64,000 bases of DNA from Mugil cephalus (GCF_022458985.1 NC_061772.1:9042001-9106000); one strand, 5' to 3'; counted from the stretch's first letter, positions 25,915 to 37,790 are shown. The notes: generated from the letters alone by a model not told the origin. A program made the numbers and translations.

Positions 25915-26838
25915 TCAGATGAAGTGAATCCATCCATTCTCCCATTCCCGCGGCGGAGACATCTTGAACCTGTGACGCCGCACTTTGTAATTGTTCCCAT
26001 TATTATTGTCCCAGAATTCCAGCCCTCCGACACAGTATTTTATTGCAAACTGCAGCGTGCCTCCGTTGTCCAAGTAGGTAGGCATGACGATCTTGAAACA
26101 GAACCTGTCGGTGGCGCCGTCGCTTGAGTCGGGGACATAGGATGCCAAACTGTCCATAAATGTTATCCAGTTGTTTAAGGAGTACCGCAGGGAGACGCTC
26201 TTTTCAAAAGCCAGATTCAACACGCGCACAAACCCGGAGAGGCTGAATTCGTCCGCCTCCACGCTCTCCAGCAGGACTTTCACCTCCCTCACTTTCTGAT
26301 CAAAGCCGGGTAATGTGCCTGGGTTGGTGAACTGCAACTCCATGAACACAGACTGTGAAGGAGCCCGGGGGAATTTTGTGTCCAAATGATTGAGGGGAAG
26401 GGGTCCTTTGGGCAGTTTTGCCAATATGCGCTCCGGCACCTCTGGAACATCTGTATCATCGAAGTGCTTCACTGAAATGAGTTCCAAGCCCAGTGAGTCC
26501 GCGAACCGGACCTTCTTCTGACTGGTCGGACTTCTGCTGCGGGAGACCTCTAACTTTGCCCGCTCTATGGGTGTAGGCAGCGACTTGCACCTCCGACGCA
26601 GATTCGGGCTCTGTGTCGGCTTCAAGGAGACCTCTCTGCCCCGCGGTCTCTCGTCCACCACCGGGCTCTCGATGGGCTCGCACGTACCGTTCACCAGGTC
26701 AAAATCTTCTCCATCATCAAGTCTCGGGTTCGCTGCAGCCAGGCTCCCGAACAGCCCGGCTATGCAGCTGTAGTTCCTGGGCAGGCAGTTCTTTGGGGGC
26801 AGCATGTCCACGACAGGTTGCTCAGACTCTGCTTCCAT
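25915..26838 (-). CDS. Protein phosphatase 1 regulatory subunit 3 (PPP1R3D/E-like), glycogen-targeting subunit
   Basis: Single-exon CDS of 307 aa. Family role: tethers the PP1 catalytic subunit to glycogen, so that glycogen synthase is activated and phosphorylase inactivated by dephosphorylation. Seen: the PP1-docking RVxF motif KVRF at residues 109-112, followed by the family signature FADSLGLEL. A CBM21 carbohydrate-binding domain runs from about 170 to 285, with the glycogen-contact block EFWDNNNGNNY near 274-284. The protein ends in GWIHFI, as I recall for PPP1R3D and PPP1R3E. The N-terminal block LPRNYSCIAGL (19-29) resembles the start of PPP1R3E. The start was chosen at the ATG of MEAESEQ. 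The frame stays open for 142 codons further upstream to 27264, but that stretch is low-complexity and looks like 5' UTR. A later Met (MLPPKN) is an alternative start. Head to head with the C16orf46 homologue. Family assignment is firm; D versus E paralogue is not. Confidence 0.93.
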   Translation of the reverse strand: MEAESEQPVVDMLPPKNCLPRNYSCIAGLFGSLAAANPRLDDGEDFDLVNGTCEPIESPVVDERPRGREVSLKPTQSPNLRRRCKSLPTPIERAKLEVSRSRSPTSQKKVRFADSLGLELISVKHFDDTDVPEVPERILAKLPKGPLPLNHLDTKFPRAPSQSVFMELQFTNPGTLPGFDQKVREVKVLLESVEADEFSLSGFVRVLNLAFEKSVSLRYSLNNWITFMDSLASYVPDSSDGATDRFCFKIVMPTYLDNGGTLQFAIKYCVGGLEFWDNNNGNNYKVRRHRFKMSPPREWENGWIHFI

Positions 26839-27623
26839 AAAACGCAACAGTGCCTGCACTGCAGAGCCCGAGTGCTGGTCGTGATGATAAACGCCGGCGA
26901 GTCGGGAAACGCAGCAGTCAGGTGTCAGTGTCCCTCTCGCGGATAGGTGCTCCGGTTGCGTCACAGGCCGACACTCTGCGGTCCCGGGCCAATAAACCAG
27001 GCCGTTTTTGTTAGGCAGCAAAGTACGAGTTTGCTCCTGGAGATGGATCGCCTTAAAACGTGATATCTGCTCGGATGTTAATTCAATGAAAAACGGAAAA
27101 GAAGAGACAAAAAGAGATCGCCTTCCTCTCCGCTGCATACACGGCCCGCTCCCATAACATGATGAACATGCCTGTCGCGTCCTCTCACAGCACAGCTGAC
27201 TTGTATGAGGAAGGGTTTGACGTATACTGTGGGTTTGTGCTACGTGCAGAAGTGAGCATAGCACCTAACCAAAATGGTTTCCTCCTTCACAGGGTTCAAA
27301 CAGCGTTACTTCCCCGTTTTCAAATCAGGCCTTTGGTTCTAAACGCCTCCCAGTGTAGCCCTATAAACACAAACAATAACATTTTAAAACAGTAGAACTG
27401 CATTCTGCCCTGGGCACGGTGAAGTTTTAGGTTTACAGTTAAACCTGCTGACAGCTTCCGCTGATAAAGTTGATTTCTTTTTAGTGTAGTATTTCTCATT
27501 TCTGTGCGTATCTCTTGATAATAAAAAAAGGATGAATTAAACTATTACGTAACAGAGACAGACACAGTGCCGGTCCCTCCTATATCCTCAGCAGTCTGCG
27601 CATCCATCCCCTCCCCTTCTCGC

Positions 27624-27630
27624 TACGTCA
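27624..27630 (+). promoter_or_regulatory. CRE-like TACGTCA motif in the bidirectional promoter
   Basis: A TACGTCA half-palindrome for ATF/CREB factors lies in the GC-richer region between the divergent PPP1R3 and C16orf46 genes, 26 bp upstream of the X-box. The same heptamer recurs in the atmin and cmc2 promoters. Confidence 0.4.
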
Positions 27631-27655
27631 CGCCCTCCCCGTGCAGCTTTTACCG

Positions 27656-27669
27656 GTTACCATGACGAC
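27656..27669 (+). promoter_or_regulatory. X-box (RFX-factor binding motif) upstream of the C16orf46 homologue
   Basis: The sequence is GTTACC-AT-GACGAC, which fits the RFX/DAF-19 X-box consensus RYYNYY-N(1-3)-RRNRAC. It lies 165-178 bp upstream of the chosen ATG of the C16orf46 homologue, the usual distance for X-boxes of ciliary genes. It sits in the shared intergenic region with the divergent PPP1R3 gene. The motif match is seen; RFX binding is inferred. Confidence 0.6.
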
Positions 27670-27833
27670 CGCGTCACAGCTCGCCTCTAAAGGCATTCAC
27701 TTGGTCAGCTTGCTCTGTTTAGGAAAACTCCGTGAACCAGAAAGAAAGCCAACAGAGAGCAGCAGCTTTATTTTTTCATGAATCCAGATTTGTGATGTGG
27801 GAATAATGCAAGGTGGACCGTTTGGGAGGAGAC

Positions 27834-29184
27834 ATGGAGCTTCCACCGCAGGAGGACGCACTTTTAGAGTCTTACAGGACACCGGACAGGGACCACGTTG
27901 ATGCGCTTCTAGATATCAGCGAGGAGATCCTCCTGAATGAAAAGGAGCCACATGAGTTTCATTGTTACTCGGGTTTGGAAGAATCAGTAAGTGAATTAAT
28001 ATCTGTCTCGATCTGTTAAGTCAAAAACGGTGCACCAGTTGTACATATAGATTCTAGATTTGTTTTTTGTTTTGTTTTTTTCTGTTTACTGATCTGGAGT
28101 CACTAGGGGAAGTTGCATACAATGCATTTTCATATACATGTTTTTAGTTTAGCTTTGTGAAATAAAAACTACCCTTATTTGTAGTAGTGGAATACTATCA
28201 TCCAACATGTTACTAATTACACCTGTGACTTCATGCTTTAACACTCCTGGTCTATTTTTGTGATTTTGAGTGCATGATTCCATGTTATAACGCTGTCGTG
28301 TTTTAATTCTGAATTTGGTTTTGCAACAGGTTTGTGGTTGGGCAAGAGTTGCTCCACTCAGCTGCATATTTTCGAGTCAGAGGCAATGCAGGAAACCGAA
28401 GCATACGGATCCAGGGGGGACGACACTTTCCCCTGTAGACCCCACACCTTCTCATGGCGACGGTTCAGTCAGTATTGCAGCACAGCTCTGCGAGTCTCAC
28501 GTGGGCCTGCATGACTTTAAGAAATCTACGTCATTAAACCAGCAGCCGGGAGCTTGGAGTGAGGCCGCTACGGCCGCTCAGAAGTCAGATGCAACAGAAG
28601 GGCCCGTCCTCAATGCCCTGCATAGAAACACAGCACATCCCTTCTTTGAAGAAAAGTTAAATGTGGAAGGGAGGTCTAGAGAGACTCCTTTGCAGCCTCG
28701 CCATGCGTGTACAAAAATTTCCGTGTTTGAGAACAAGGCCACTCATCCTCAGAAACCCAGTCACAGGCCCAATAACACAGCGATTCCCATTCAAAACTTT
28801 ACATTTCTACCACCCATCAAATCGCCACGCATGAACCCCAAGGGTGGTGGCCAGCTGTGCAGAGGCAAGAAGGCTTCAGAAGGAGAAAATTCACGTGAAT
28901 ACTATTTCATGTTAGACAAGAAGAGTGGAGGGAGAGGAACAAGACTGGACACCGTTTCTTACTTGGACCTTCCCTCTAACCCTGCAGCTTTGACTTCCAA
29001 GTACCAGACATGTCAACATAACCCCCACTTGTTCTCCGCTGTAAGTGTATCTGTCCCAAAGAGATATCAAGTAGCTACGTCTCCCAAGCCTGACAGCCTT
29101 CACCGCACTAGCTACTCGCTGGGCAAGAGACTGGAACAGACAATCGGTCAAACATATATGCACCCCAGCTGCCTGTTTTCTTAA
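27834..29184 (+). CDS. c16orf46 homologue: C16orf46 homologue (uncharacterised protein)
   Basis: Two coding exons, 27834-27986 and 28330-29184, give 335 aa. The donor is TCA|GTAAGT and the acceptor GCAACAG|GTTTG, joined in phase 0. The junction gives GLEESVCGWARVAPLSC, which resembles the segment GWEEAVQGWGRTSPTAC that I recall from human C16orf46; this and the neighbourhood are the basis for the name. The N-terminus is acidic (HVDALLDISEEILLNEKE). The rest is polar, Pro/Ser-rich and probably disordered, with a short more ordered patch NFTFLPPIKSPR in the second half. No enzyme motif, signal peptide or membrane segment is visible. An AATAAA at 29216-29221 ends the transcript. Molecular function is unknown. 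The X-box in its promoter suggests expression in ciliated cells or testis. It converges on atmin. Confidence 0.85.
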
Positions 29185-29215
29185 GATAAGCTTTAAGGCT
29201 GAGTACGGCCTGTGA

Positions 29216-29221
29216 AATAAA
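29216..29221 (+). terminator. Poly(A) signal of the C16orf46 homologue
   Basis: Canonical AATAAA 31 bp after the stop codon, giving a very short 3' UTR. Confidence 0.7.
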
Positions 29222-29239
29222 TGATACCAGGAAACATTC

Positions 29240-30250
29240 AAATGTGCAGTCATTTTATATTCTCAGGTTCAAGCGCAGAGATGCGTCTTATTTTATGCAA
29301 CATATACCTCAGCGTCACTCCATTGTACAGTTTTCAAAAAAAAATAGTTATGCATACACCTCAATTCAACATATGCTGTGTGTTGATAAAAGACCAAATC
29401 ATAATAAGATCGAGATGTTAAGCTCTGCATTAATTATACCGATGTTTATTTTGTTCTGACCAGTTCCCACAAGTGCTTTTGTAGCTGGTGTTGTTACCTA
29501 GCAATGGTCCAACTCCCCTAGGAAGTATGGCTCTGTCGCTCCCTCATGCCTTTTGTTCTTTACATTTCACCTGCAAACCACAGCTCTCTCAGAACGTTGT
29601 ACTGCAAGTCTACCAAACGGAAAAAATGCAGATATCAGCCATAGAATTTAAACATTGAGGAGTGTGTCCTGTGGTGCTCCAGTTGATCCCACACACTCTT
29701 ATCAGTTTGCAAGACTAGGTCATCACCTTAGGTTATTTGAAATGTCTTTTGAACTGTTCCTAAGCAATTTTGTGGTGCAGTAGGCCACATTGTCCTGCGT
29801 GCGAAGGCTGCCGGGGCGTCAGTGTTGGGGCCTGGTCAGCAAAAACGTTCAGGTGGATGTACGTATCAAAATGACAACCAGCAGAACATCGCATTGTAAC
29901 CAGATGATCAATGTTATTTACTTCAGTCGTCAGTGGTTTTAATGTTATGGCTCGTCACTGATAAATGTGCCATGTGACTTACCTGCATGTAAAATAATCT
30001 CACTTGAAAATGGCTTAAAGAATTTAACATATGTTAATACTGCGTGAGAGTGGTACAATTTAAACAATAAGAACTTTTTTTTTCATGCAACTATATCAAA
30101 CTGCTCATTAATTCAACTTTTAGCACTGGCACAAGAGAATAAACCCATGGACTCTTAACGTGCATCATTTGTGTAACTTGTTTGTGCATTTTTTTCCCCT
30201 CTCCCCCTCTTTTCTCTTCTACCTTTGATGTAAAGTAAACGACAAAGACA
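29240..30250. other. Intergenic region between the convergent C16orf46 homologue and atmin
   Basis: About 1 kb of AT-rich sequence between the two predicted transcript ends. It contains a decayed Tc1-type fragment (about 29655-29968) and no other recognisable feature. Confidence 0.5.
29655..29968. mobile_element. Decayed Tc1/mariner-type element fragment
   Basis: The stretch contains phrases I recognise from a widespread fish Tc1-like family: GTGTCCTGTGGTG near the left, and on the right a terminal-repeat-like tail with GTCAGTGGTTTTAATGTTATGG. It has no open frame and is heavily diverged. A related copy lies in cenpn intron 4 (about 40505-40832). Recognition is by remembered consensus, so the boundaries are approximate. 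Confidence 0.6.
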
Positions 30251-30254
30251 ACAA

Positions 30255-32239
30255 TATCCAACTTTTAGCAGTTTATTAACTGCATATGTAGTGTAGCTTT
30301 AACAATTATTCAAGGCAGCCATTAACTCTACACATACAGGCAACAACCAAAAAAAAAAAAAGTAATAATAATAAAAAAAAAAAAGCTTTGTGCTGGAAAA
30401 ATATCGGCATGCGCTCCCTACAGGGAGAAAATAAAGCACTGTAACGGACACGTAGTTCTGTTTTTAGCAAGGCATTTCTCCATCCTACTAAAACCTGGAG
30501 GGAGCTATGTGTGCTATATGAACTATGCTGTATCTGAACTAGAAGTAGAGATTTGAAAACAACAACAACACAGAAATGTTCCATAAATACGGTGGATACG
30601 GTGCAAAAAATAAAGCATGTTACACTTGGACAGTTTCATGACCTGTACATTCTTCAGTTCTGACAAATATCTCTGAACTGCGACAGTATTAACTGCCCGT
30701 CCATGAAAATATTGAGATGGAATCAAAGTTATTCTCTCCAGTAACATGCTGTATAGCCATAGTTTTCTGTATAAGACAACTAATCCTTTCATAAGAACGA
30801 TTTAGAGCAAGTAAAGGGCATCCCGATATCTCATGCGACCATGATGAAAACATCAACTGGATTAAACATGCAGACCAAGGCCAAAAGGACTCCGAGTTCT
30901 TTCTAAACCATACTGGGGCATAAATATGCTAATTTTTCTAAAGCAGCAAATTATGTGTAACAGAACGCAAGTTAATATCTGGGTTAAGGCACCAAAGTAA
31001 CTAAAATGAACAAATAAAGAAGGCCTATAGTTCTGTGTTTCCTGGAAGGACACAGTCTATATGTGGGTGCCTGTGAGGTAACCGGGTCCAACAGTAGAAC
31101 AACAACACAATCAAAATCAATCAAATTAAAAACTCAGAGAAAAAAATAAAAAATAAAATACTGTACCCAAATGTCCAAATATTTTAAATATGGAAAGTCT
31201 GATATTTATTTCAGTCAAAACCAGGTGGTGAAGACACACACCAAGTGTGCTAATCCTAGCTTTAATCCTCTATGTTTGTGTGCAGGATCACTACTTCAGC
31301 ATGGAGTAGGGCTACTGTATAGACTTACACACAGCTAATGAATAAGTCAAAGACGGTGACAGTCTCGTCTGTTTCCTGCCTTAAACTGACTGCCTAGCTA
31401 CAGAAGCCCAGACACTAAATAGTTTACACAACATCATACTTCACAATCACATTTCACTTAAAGATGACAAACATGAACATGTACATTTTTTTTTCTTGTG
31501 CCACATACGTATATTTCAGTATATTTCAGAGATGCATCCCACCAGCAGTGGCTTGTTCCGTGCCTTGGTCCTTGGAAGGCTTTGTGTTCGGGGAAAACAA
31601 AGCCACCTGCAACTGGTCACACTATGGCTGGCTACAAAGCACAGAGTTTGTTGTCGTGTTGCTGCTGATAAGGCAACAATGAAAAGAACAGCAATCAGAT
31701 GCACAAGCGCAGATTTGTTATTTTACGTTGCTGTGCTGCTGACCACGTGGAGGCTTCGTGCACTTTTTCAGACGTACGTAAAGTAAGTGTACACCGTTGT
31801 ATGCTGCACAGCCGATAACCTCCATGACAGCCGCATACAGGTAAAGATGTCCTCCCTTTTAAGTGCAGATCTAACATTTATGAACATACAGAAACTCCAA
31901 GTAAGATCAAACTGTGTAAACCGGTCACAGTGGTTATGCGCTGAAGTATACAAGAAACTGGCAACTGAAACAACTACGTTACTTTATGTGCAAATAAATA
32001 TGTAAACTTTTACAGGGGCTGATAAATCACGTCTACCGAGCTAATAAAGTGCAGCAAAGCTGTCAGGATATACACCTGGAAAGGCTCTGGACATGACACC
32101 CCCCAAAGGAATGGTCGAAACATTTTTGCAGACTTCTTACTGCTAAGACCGCCGGAGGACAGCGTACACTCCTCTTATAGGGAGAGGCAGATATCTGAAA
32201 CTGGACTGCAGAGGTTTAGGAAGCCTCGCTGGGAGGGCT
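30255..32239 (-). other. atmin: Predicted 3' UTR of atmin
   Basis: About 2 kb between the atmin stop codon and a minus-strand AATAAA (TTTATT at 30272-30277). It is AT-rich and holds no coding exon. The end is inferred from the signal only. Confidence 0.5.
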
Positions 32240-35200
32240 TCAGCTGTTGGGTTTCTCTGGGTGCTGAAAGAGTGCACAAAGCTCCTCGCATGTCTGGGTT
32301 TCCACTGAACTGAAATGGGACTCCATATTCCACGCCAGGTCCGCCGACAAGAAGTCATCCATGACAGTTTGTGTTTCGTTGCTGGTCAGGAAGAGGTGCC
32401 CCAGGCCTTCTGCCTGGCTGGTCACAGTTTGCGTCTCGGTGCTGTTCAGGAGCCTCGCCTGCTCGCCCTGACTGACAGGTGTCTGGGAGGAGAGCCCGGT
32501 GCCGAACGAAGGCATGTCGGTCTGCGTTTCTGTGTCTGAGGATTCCGTGCTCATGGAAAAGCTCGAATGTCGCAGTATGCTGCTCAGGGGCATGTGGCTT
32601 CCAGCGTTCAGCAGGAAATTGAGGTCAGTCTGAGTTTGGGTGTCAAAAAGCTCCAGGTCGCTGGCTTGCGTTCGAATTGGTCCCTCGCTTTGGTCCAGTT
32701 CGTCCATCAGGAGGAAGTCCGTCTGGGTCTGATTGTCCAGAGACTCCAGCGGCGTGTCGCCTCCTAGTCCTCCCAGCTCACTCTCCTCTGTCTGTGTCTG
32801 GATGTGCACGGCATTGAGAAACTCTTCAAAGTCAAAGTCTATACCATTGTGTTGCTCCTGAACGGAGCCGAGGCCTGACCCACAGCCGGCAGAAGACTCC
32901 GCGAGCACCGGGTGGCTCGACATGCTGTCGGACAGAATGTTTTCTAGGTCGCTTAACAATGTCATTGTTTGGGTCTGGTTGTCCACCATGTTGTTTGTGC
33001 CGAGCTCATGCGTCTGAACCCCAAAACACATGCCACCCACGGATTTCGAGTCCTCATATATACTGCTTTCAGCACCACTGAGGGTGTCGTCCATGTCCAG
33101 AGCTGTCTGGGTAGAAACACTGAGGGAGTCGTTGCCAAATAGGTCAGAGCACATGATCGCCTGGTGCTGAACTTTGTCCTCTGATTGTGGCGTGGCAAAT
33201 CGTGTCTGTGTCTGCCTGGTTTTGAACGGCAGCACAGAGGAGGAGGAGGAGGAGGAGGAGCAAGGAATTTGGCTCAGGCACTGACTGTCTGTCTGAGCTC
33301 CGATGGAGGATGTCGCTTTTGCGCGGGAGAAGAATGTCTGGGTTTCAACACTGACTGGCAGGAGGACTTGGGCACTCACGCTGATGTCTGTCTGGGAGCA
33401 GGACGACACTGAGGACTCGCCCATGGAGCACAAGCCCATTCCCTCCCCGACTCCTACTCCTGTGGGCATTTTTGACAAGTACGATTTGTCTGTCTGAATA
33501 TTTGTGGAGGTGCTCCTTCCCCGCTGTCCTCCCATGCCGCCGGCCGAGTCCTCTGGACCCGTAGGATCCAGACTGACCTGAACTCCCGTGCTAATGGGCC
33601 CCAAGCTAGAGCGGGAAGTTGCCATGCTGTCCTTGAAACCCAAACTTTTCGCATCAATTTGAGGGACCACTGCTCCCGTGGCTTGAGGCAACAGCTGAAG
33701 GGTGCTGACGGAACCTTGGCTGTCTACTGCGAGCACTACCGACCTCAGAGCGCCGCTCTCTGTAGACGGGAGGAGGACGGGCAGATGGGCCAGCTGCATC
33801 ACCGGAACACTGACCAAAGCCATCTTGGGCTTTGGTAGGAGCAACTTCTGAAGGCTCCTACGAGAGCTAGCGTTCTGATTCACCGAGTCTGTGATATAAA
33901 CCGTTGTTTCAGGAGGGAGAGCAGTCTCTGCCAGCTCTTTACTAGCAGGCATGATTTGACAAGCTGAACCATTGGCCTTATCCTTTTCAGAACCACTTAT
34001 CAGTTTCTCCAGCTTTCGTTTTTTAACTGGAGGTATTCTGCAAAGATACAAACCAGATAAAGACAAAGACAAATGTCAAAATTAAGTTTGTTAATCGTTT
34101 ACAACGAAACACATCATTTTAATAAAATCCTGTTTAGACTATGCATGTACATGCCTGTGTTCTGTGGGAATCTCATGGCCCGTCCTGTAGATATGCGAGA
34201 GCAAAGCAGCTCTGCTAGCATAGGGGCAGCCACACGTACAGTGGTAAGTCTTTCCACAGTCTTCTATGTGCCTCTTCAGGTCCCATTCTGTGCTGTAGCC
34301 ATTGTTGCACTTGGAGCATTTATGTTTCTTCTCTGCGTGCATCTTCATGAAGTGCTACAATGAGACAGATCAAGAGATGTATTGCAGACAGCAACTATAA
34401 AATGCAGCATGTTAGAAATGTAGAGTTTTTAAATGACTAAACAATATAAAAATTCAAAGACTTAAAAGCAAAACAACATCCATTTTTGGTCTAATGATTC
34501 AAGCACAATTACAATCTATAGTATAATTTTGGCAAAGTATAGAAGGGAGAGCAGTTTGCCCACTGTTTTGAAGCCATCAGTTCTACAGAAAAGAGAAGAA
34601 ATGCCTGTAATTATAGGAGGAAAAAAACGCTTGTGTCATCACCGTATGTGAAGTGGGATTAAAATACTGTTTTGAAGCTGACAGTGCTTTTGATTTAAAG
34701 GCTCGGAAACACCCATATTGTGCTGCGGTGGGTCTAAGCTTGGTGCCAGCCTGGTAAAGGCTTAGAAGTAGCTATGCACGATAACAATACTAGTATCCAT
34801 GACGCTGCGCTCCTGCACTTGAACTCATATTCTCAAAACGACTCTTATCCAAACACGACCGAAAATGCTTAAAGTCTCGAACGCTTCTCCCTTTAAAAAC
34901 TCCATTAGCTTCATTACCTGCAGGCAACTATTTCTATCAGCATTTACAGTGAGAGGGGGAAGCCATCAATGAACAACGATCACAGTTATCACAGTAAAGC
35001 GAAGGTCAGCACCAGCAATCTAATGTCTAATGTTTCTTTCCCCCCACATATCTCACATTCGTTCAACACCTCATTGTTGAGATACTCATGTCAGTACTCC
35101 TGCAAGCACACAAATAAAAGTACTTCTGCTAGGTCAGACAAAAACGGTGGTCATGCACCCTTACTTAAAATGTATTTTATTAATTGCAAATACATCTTTA

Positions 35201-37621
35201 AACATCAATGGAGAAATGCTTACTTGCTTAACCAGTGAGAATTGGGAGAAGGGTCTGTTAGGTCCCCTGGGACACCCTTCAATGGGACAGCAGTAAAGCT
35301 TCTGGGCGCCCTTCATGTCCTTTCTGACTGTGGGATTGACAATACCATCCTGAAAAAAAAAAAAAAAAAACGAGAAAGCAGAATATTAACATTTTAGATG
35401 ACTGGCTCGTAATCGTAACCACAGTTCAAGATAAATTCCATAAACATACCACCCTCTATCTAGGACCTGACAACTGTACAGGCCCCATCTGCTGCATGTG
35501 CCATCCACTGAAGATGTATCATTAGGACACAACATTGCAGTGCTTTTTTTAGCCAGTGCATGTAAAACTGCATAAAGGGTATAATTATATGCAACACACT
35601 ATAGAGCTCTACACACTCTAGTACACACACAACAGACTCTGCTTTCCACAGCTGAACATGACATTCAGGTGTTTGGCAGCACACGGGTTTAACTGTACAA
35701 CTGCTGCTCTCGCTGGCTTAACATTTTTATATTATTTCTTATTTTGAATGATGAATAACATGTAACTTATTCCAGAAAAGAGTATCTGCACTGAGTGTTG
35801 GATGAAATAAAAAAACAATACCATTACATTGTTCAAGAGCCGTTTAGACTGTGGTCTTCCAGCAGTCAAGGTCACCTCCATTTGCTGTAAGGCTGTAGGG
35901 GAACGGCCAAAGCTGGCAAATCACGTCTGCTTTATCACAAGCAGTTTGCACGAAATGACAAATTTGGAAAGAATGGAAGCTCTTCCTATTTGCTTCAGCT
36001 TCAACATATGGTCGTAGGCCGGAGCCTGAGTCACATCAAGACATTATTTGTCATTGGGCAAGTAACTGGCTATAGTTCAAAGAGATTCACCGCAGGTGCT
36101 AAAGCAGGGCCAACCCACAGCCAGCTGATGACATTCACTTAGAACACACTGATAAATAAGCGTGGTGGTCTCTAAACGCTGCTTCTCTTCGCAGCTCGTG
36201 GAATTGATATGGACAGAAAACTCAAAGCCCTGACCTGTAAATACAGTATGTGTTACTAATGTGCGTTGATGCAGCAAATGTATGGCAGCGTTAAAGTGGC
36301 CGTTATATCAATGGAACACTCTGTCTGACTCGATGAATGATGCAGAAGAAGGCAGAGTGAGAGGAATCACTGCATTTAAGCACTTTGTCATCGTGTCAAC
36401 CAGAATGTCATAACCACCCCAACAGAAGTTTCACAAAGCTGTGGATTAAGAATAACACACTCAGTCTGTCCTTTTTTTTTTTGCTCAAAGAATCTCACTG
36501 CTGCTTGTTTCCTTTTCTCTCTATTTCAACCCCCTTAAAAGAACAACCTACAATGGAAGTGTAGCATATGACGTAGAACATACAAAAACACTGGGACCTG
36601 ATTTTGACATTACTGTCAGAGTGACTGACATGACTGCACTGAACAAGAAGCCAGCACAAGTTTTCAGTACATTTTACCGGTTTGAGTGTACTAATATTAC
36701 CAGAGTAAAATTCAACACTCAAAAATGTTGCTTTGGAATCTGCCTGACTGTACCTCAGATTTATACAGCAAAACTAAAGGTTGTATCAAGCTTCTTCTGG
36801 TTGGACCACTTTTAAGAGCTCATTTAAATTCCAACATTCACCTGTTTGAGACAAACAGCTTAGTCTGTTGCAGGACAAAGGCAGCCTTTCCCAGCAAAGA
36901 ACTTCATTCAAGGAGGGGGAGACGGTGAATTACTACCTCCCACGAAAAAGCCCAGTTCAATGAGGACAGAAGGACCAGGGCCAGGGGTAAATGCCGTGAC
37001 TGCCTCCACTGTACCAACCAAGCGGACTCTAGGAATCAATGGCGTTGATGTGGTCCACTAAAATTGCCAGTGACGGTGCATACATCGATTATCACGTCAT
37101 CAAAATCATTTATTGACAGCACAAGTGGCTAACTGCAGTTTAGCTAACTCGCTATTTGTAAAATGACACATGTAAACGTTAGCAACACGAAACCAAGGAA
37201 ACCTTTGCCAAACGTCAACTACAACGCGTTGACTTGTTTTCCAAACATCACCACTACCCTATGGGTAAGCTAACCCTAAGTTATACATGACTTGGCATTT
37301 CCGATTTCCCCAAACTGTGTTAGCCAAGTTAGCATTGCAGTTGGCTGCACTGGTCACCCACAGAAATAACTGGGCTGAGTTAGAGATTACCTTGATTCTG
37401 TGCGATTTAACGAGATGCATGTTCAATGCAGGTGTGTTTGGCAGAATCTTGCCACATCCTTCCACGGTGCAGAGGATGTTCGTCCTCACTTCTTTGGTCA
37501 GCTCCACGATGGTGGGTTTTATTATTTCCCGAGACTGCGACAAAGAGTCCTCATGACATTTGGGGCTTGCTGTGGTGACGTTATCTCTGTTCTGCGCCTT
37601 GCCTGTTGAAGAGGCAGCCAT
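32240..37621 (-). CDS. atmin: ATM interactor (ATMIN/ASCIZ), zinc-finger factor with LC8-binding QT repeats
   Basis: Four coding exons, 37391-37621, 35224-35349, 34155-34354 and 32240-34037, total 2355 nt and 784 aa. Known role: nuclear C2H2 factor that activates the LC8 dynein light chain gene DYNLL1, is itself bound by LC8, and interacts with ATM. Seen: zinc finger 1 (C51, C56, H69, H74), finger 2 across exons 2-3 (YCCPIEGC ... HFMKMH), finger 3 (HKCSKC ... H) and finger 4 (YHCTCGC ... HIYRTGH). A basic PPVKKRKLE segment follows. The last exon is Ser/Thr-rich with about 15 TQT or QT-D/E anchors (NQTQT, DTQTQTD, ETQTD, ETQTV), the typical LC8 ligand array. The start was chosen at MAAS, like human; an in-frame ATG lies 17 codons upstream. 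Intron 3 (34038-34154) keeps the frame and the conserved EHRxPPxKKRK only with a GC-AG donor. Length is close to the human protein (about 820 aa). Confidence 0.96.
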
Positions 37622-37739
37622 GTTTCTGTGTTGACAGTCCGTCCTGTGTTTGGCGAATAGCCCGGGCAGCATGAATGAACAGAGGCATACCGTCCCTCCG
37701 CTTTGACTGACAGGCTCCCACTCACTGAAGGCTGGGAAA

Positions 37740-37790
37740 AGCTGCGCCTACGTCACATCCAGGATGCGTTCATACTTCCGTTTTACAAAA
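37740..37790 (-). promoter_or_regulatory. atmin: atmin promoter elements: CRE and ETS motifs
   Basis: TACGTCA (37749-37755) and ACTTCCG (37774-37780, CGGAAGT on the minus strand, a GABPA-type ETS site) lie 130-160 bp upstream of the atmin ATG. This combination is common in TATA-less housekeeping promoters. The predicted cenpn transcript end is less than 100 bp further upstream. Confidence 0.5.

Noticed and set aside
26839-27264. In-frame N-terminal extension of the PPP1R3 protein
   Set aside because: Family members start close to the LPRNxSxIA block; the extension is Cys/Ser-rich with no similarity and is more likely 5' UTR.
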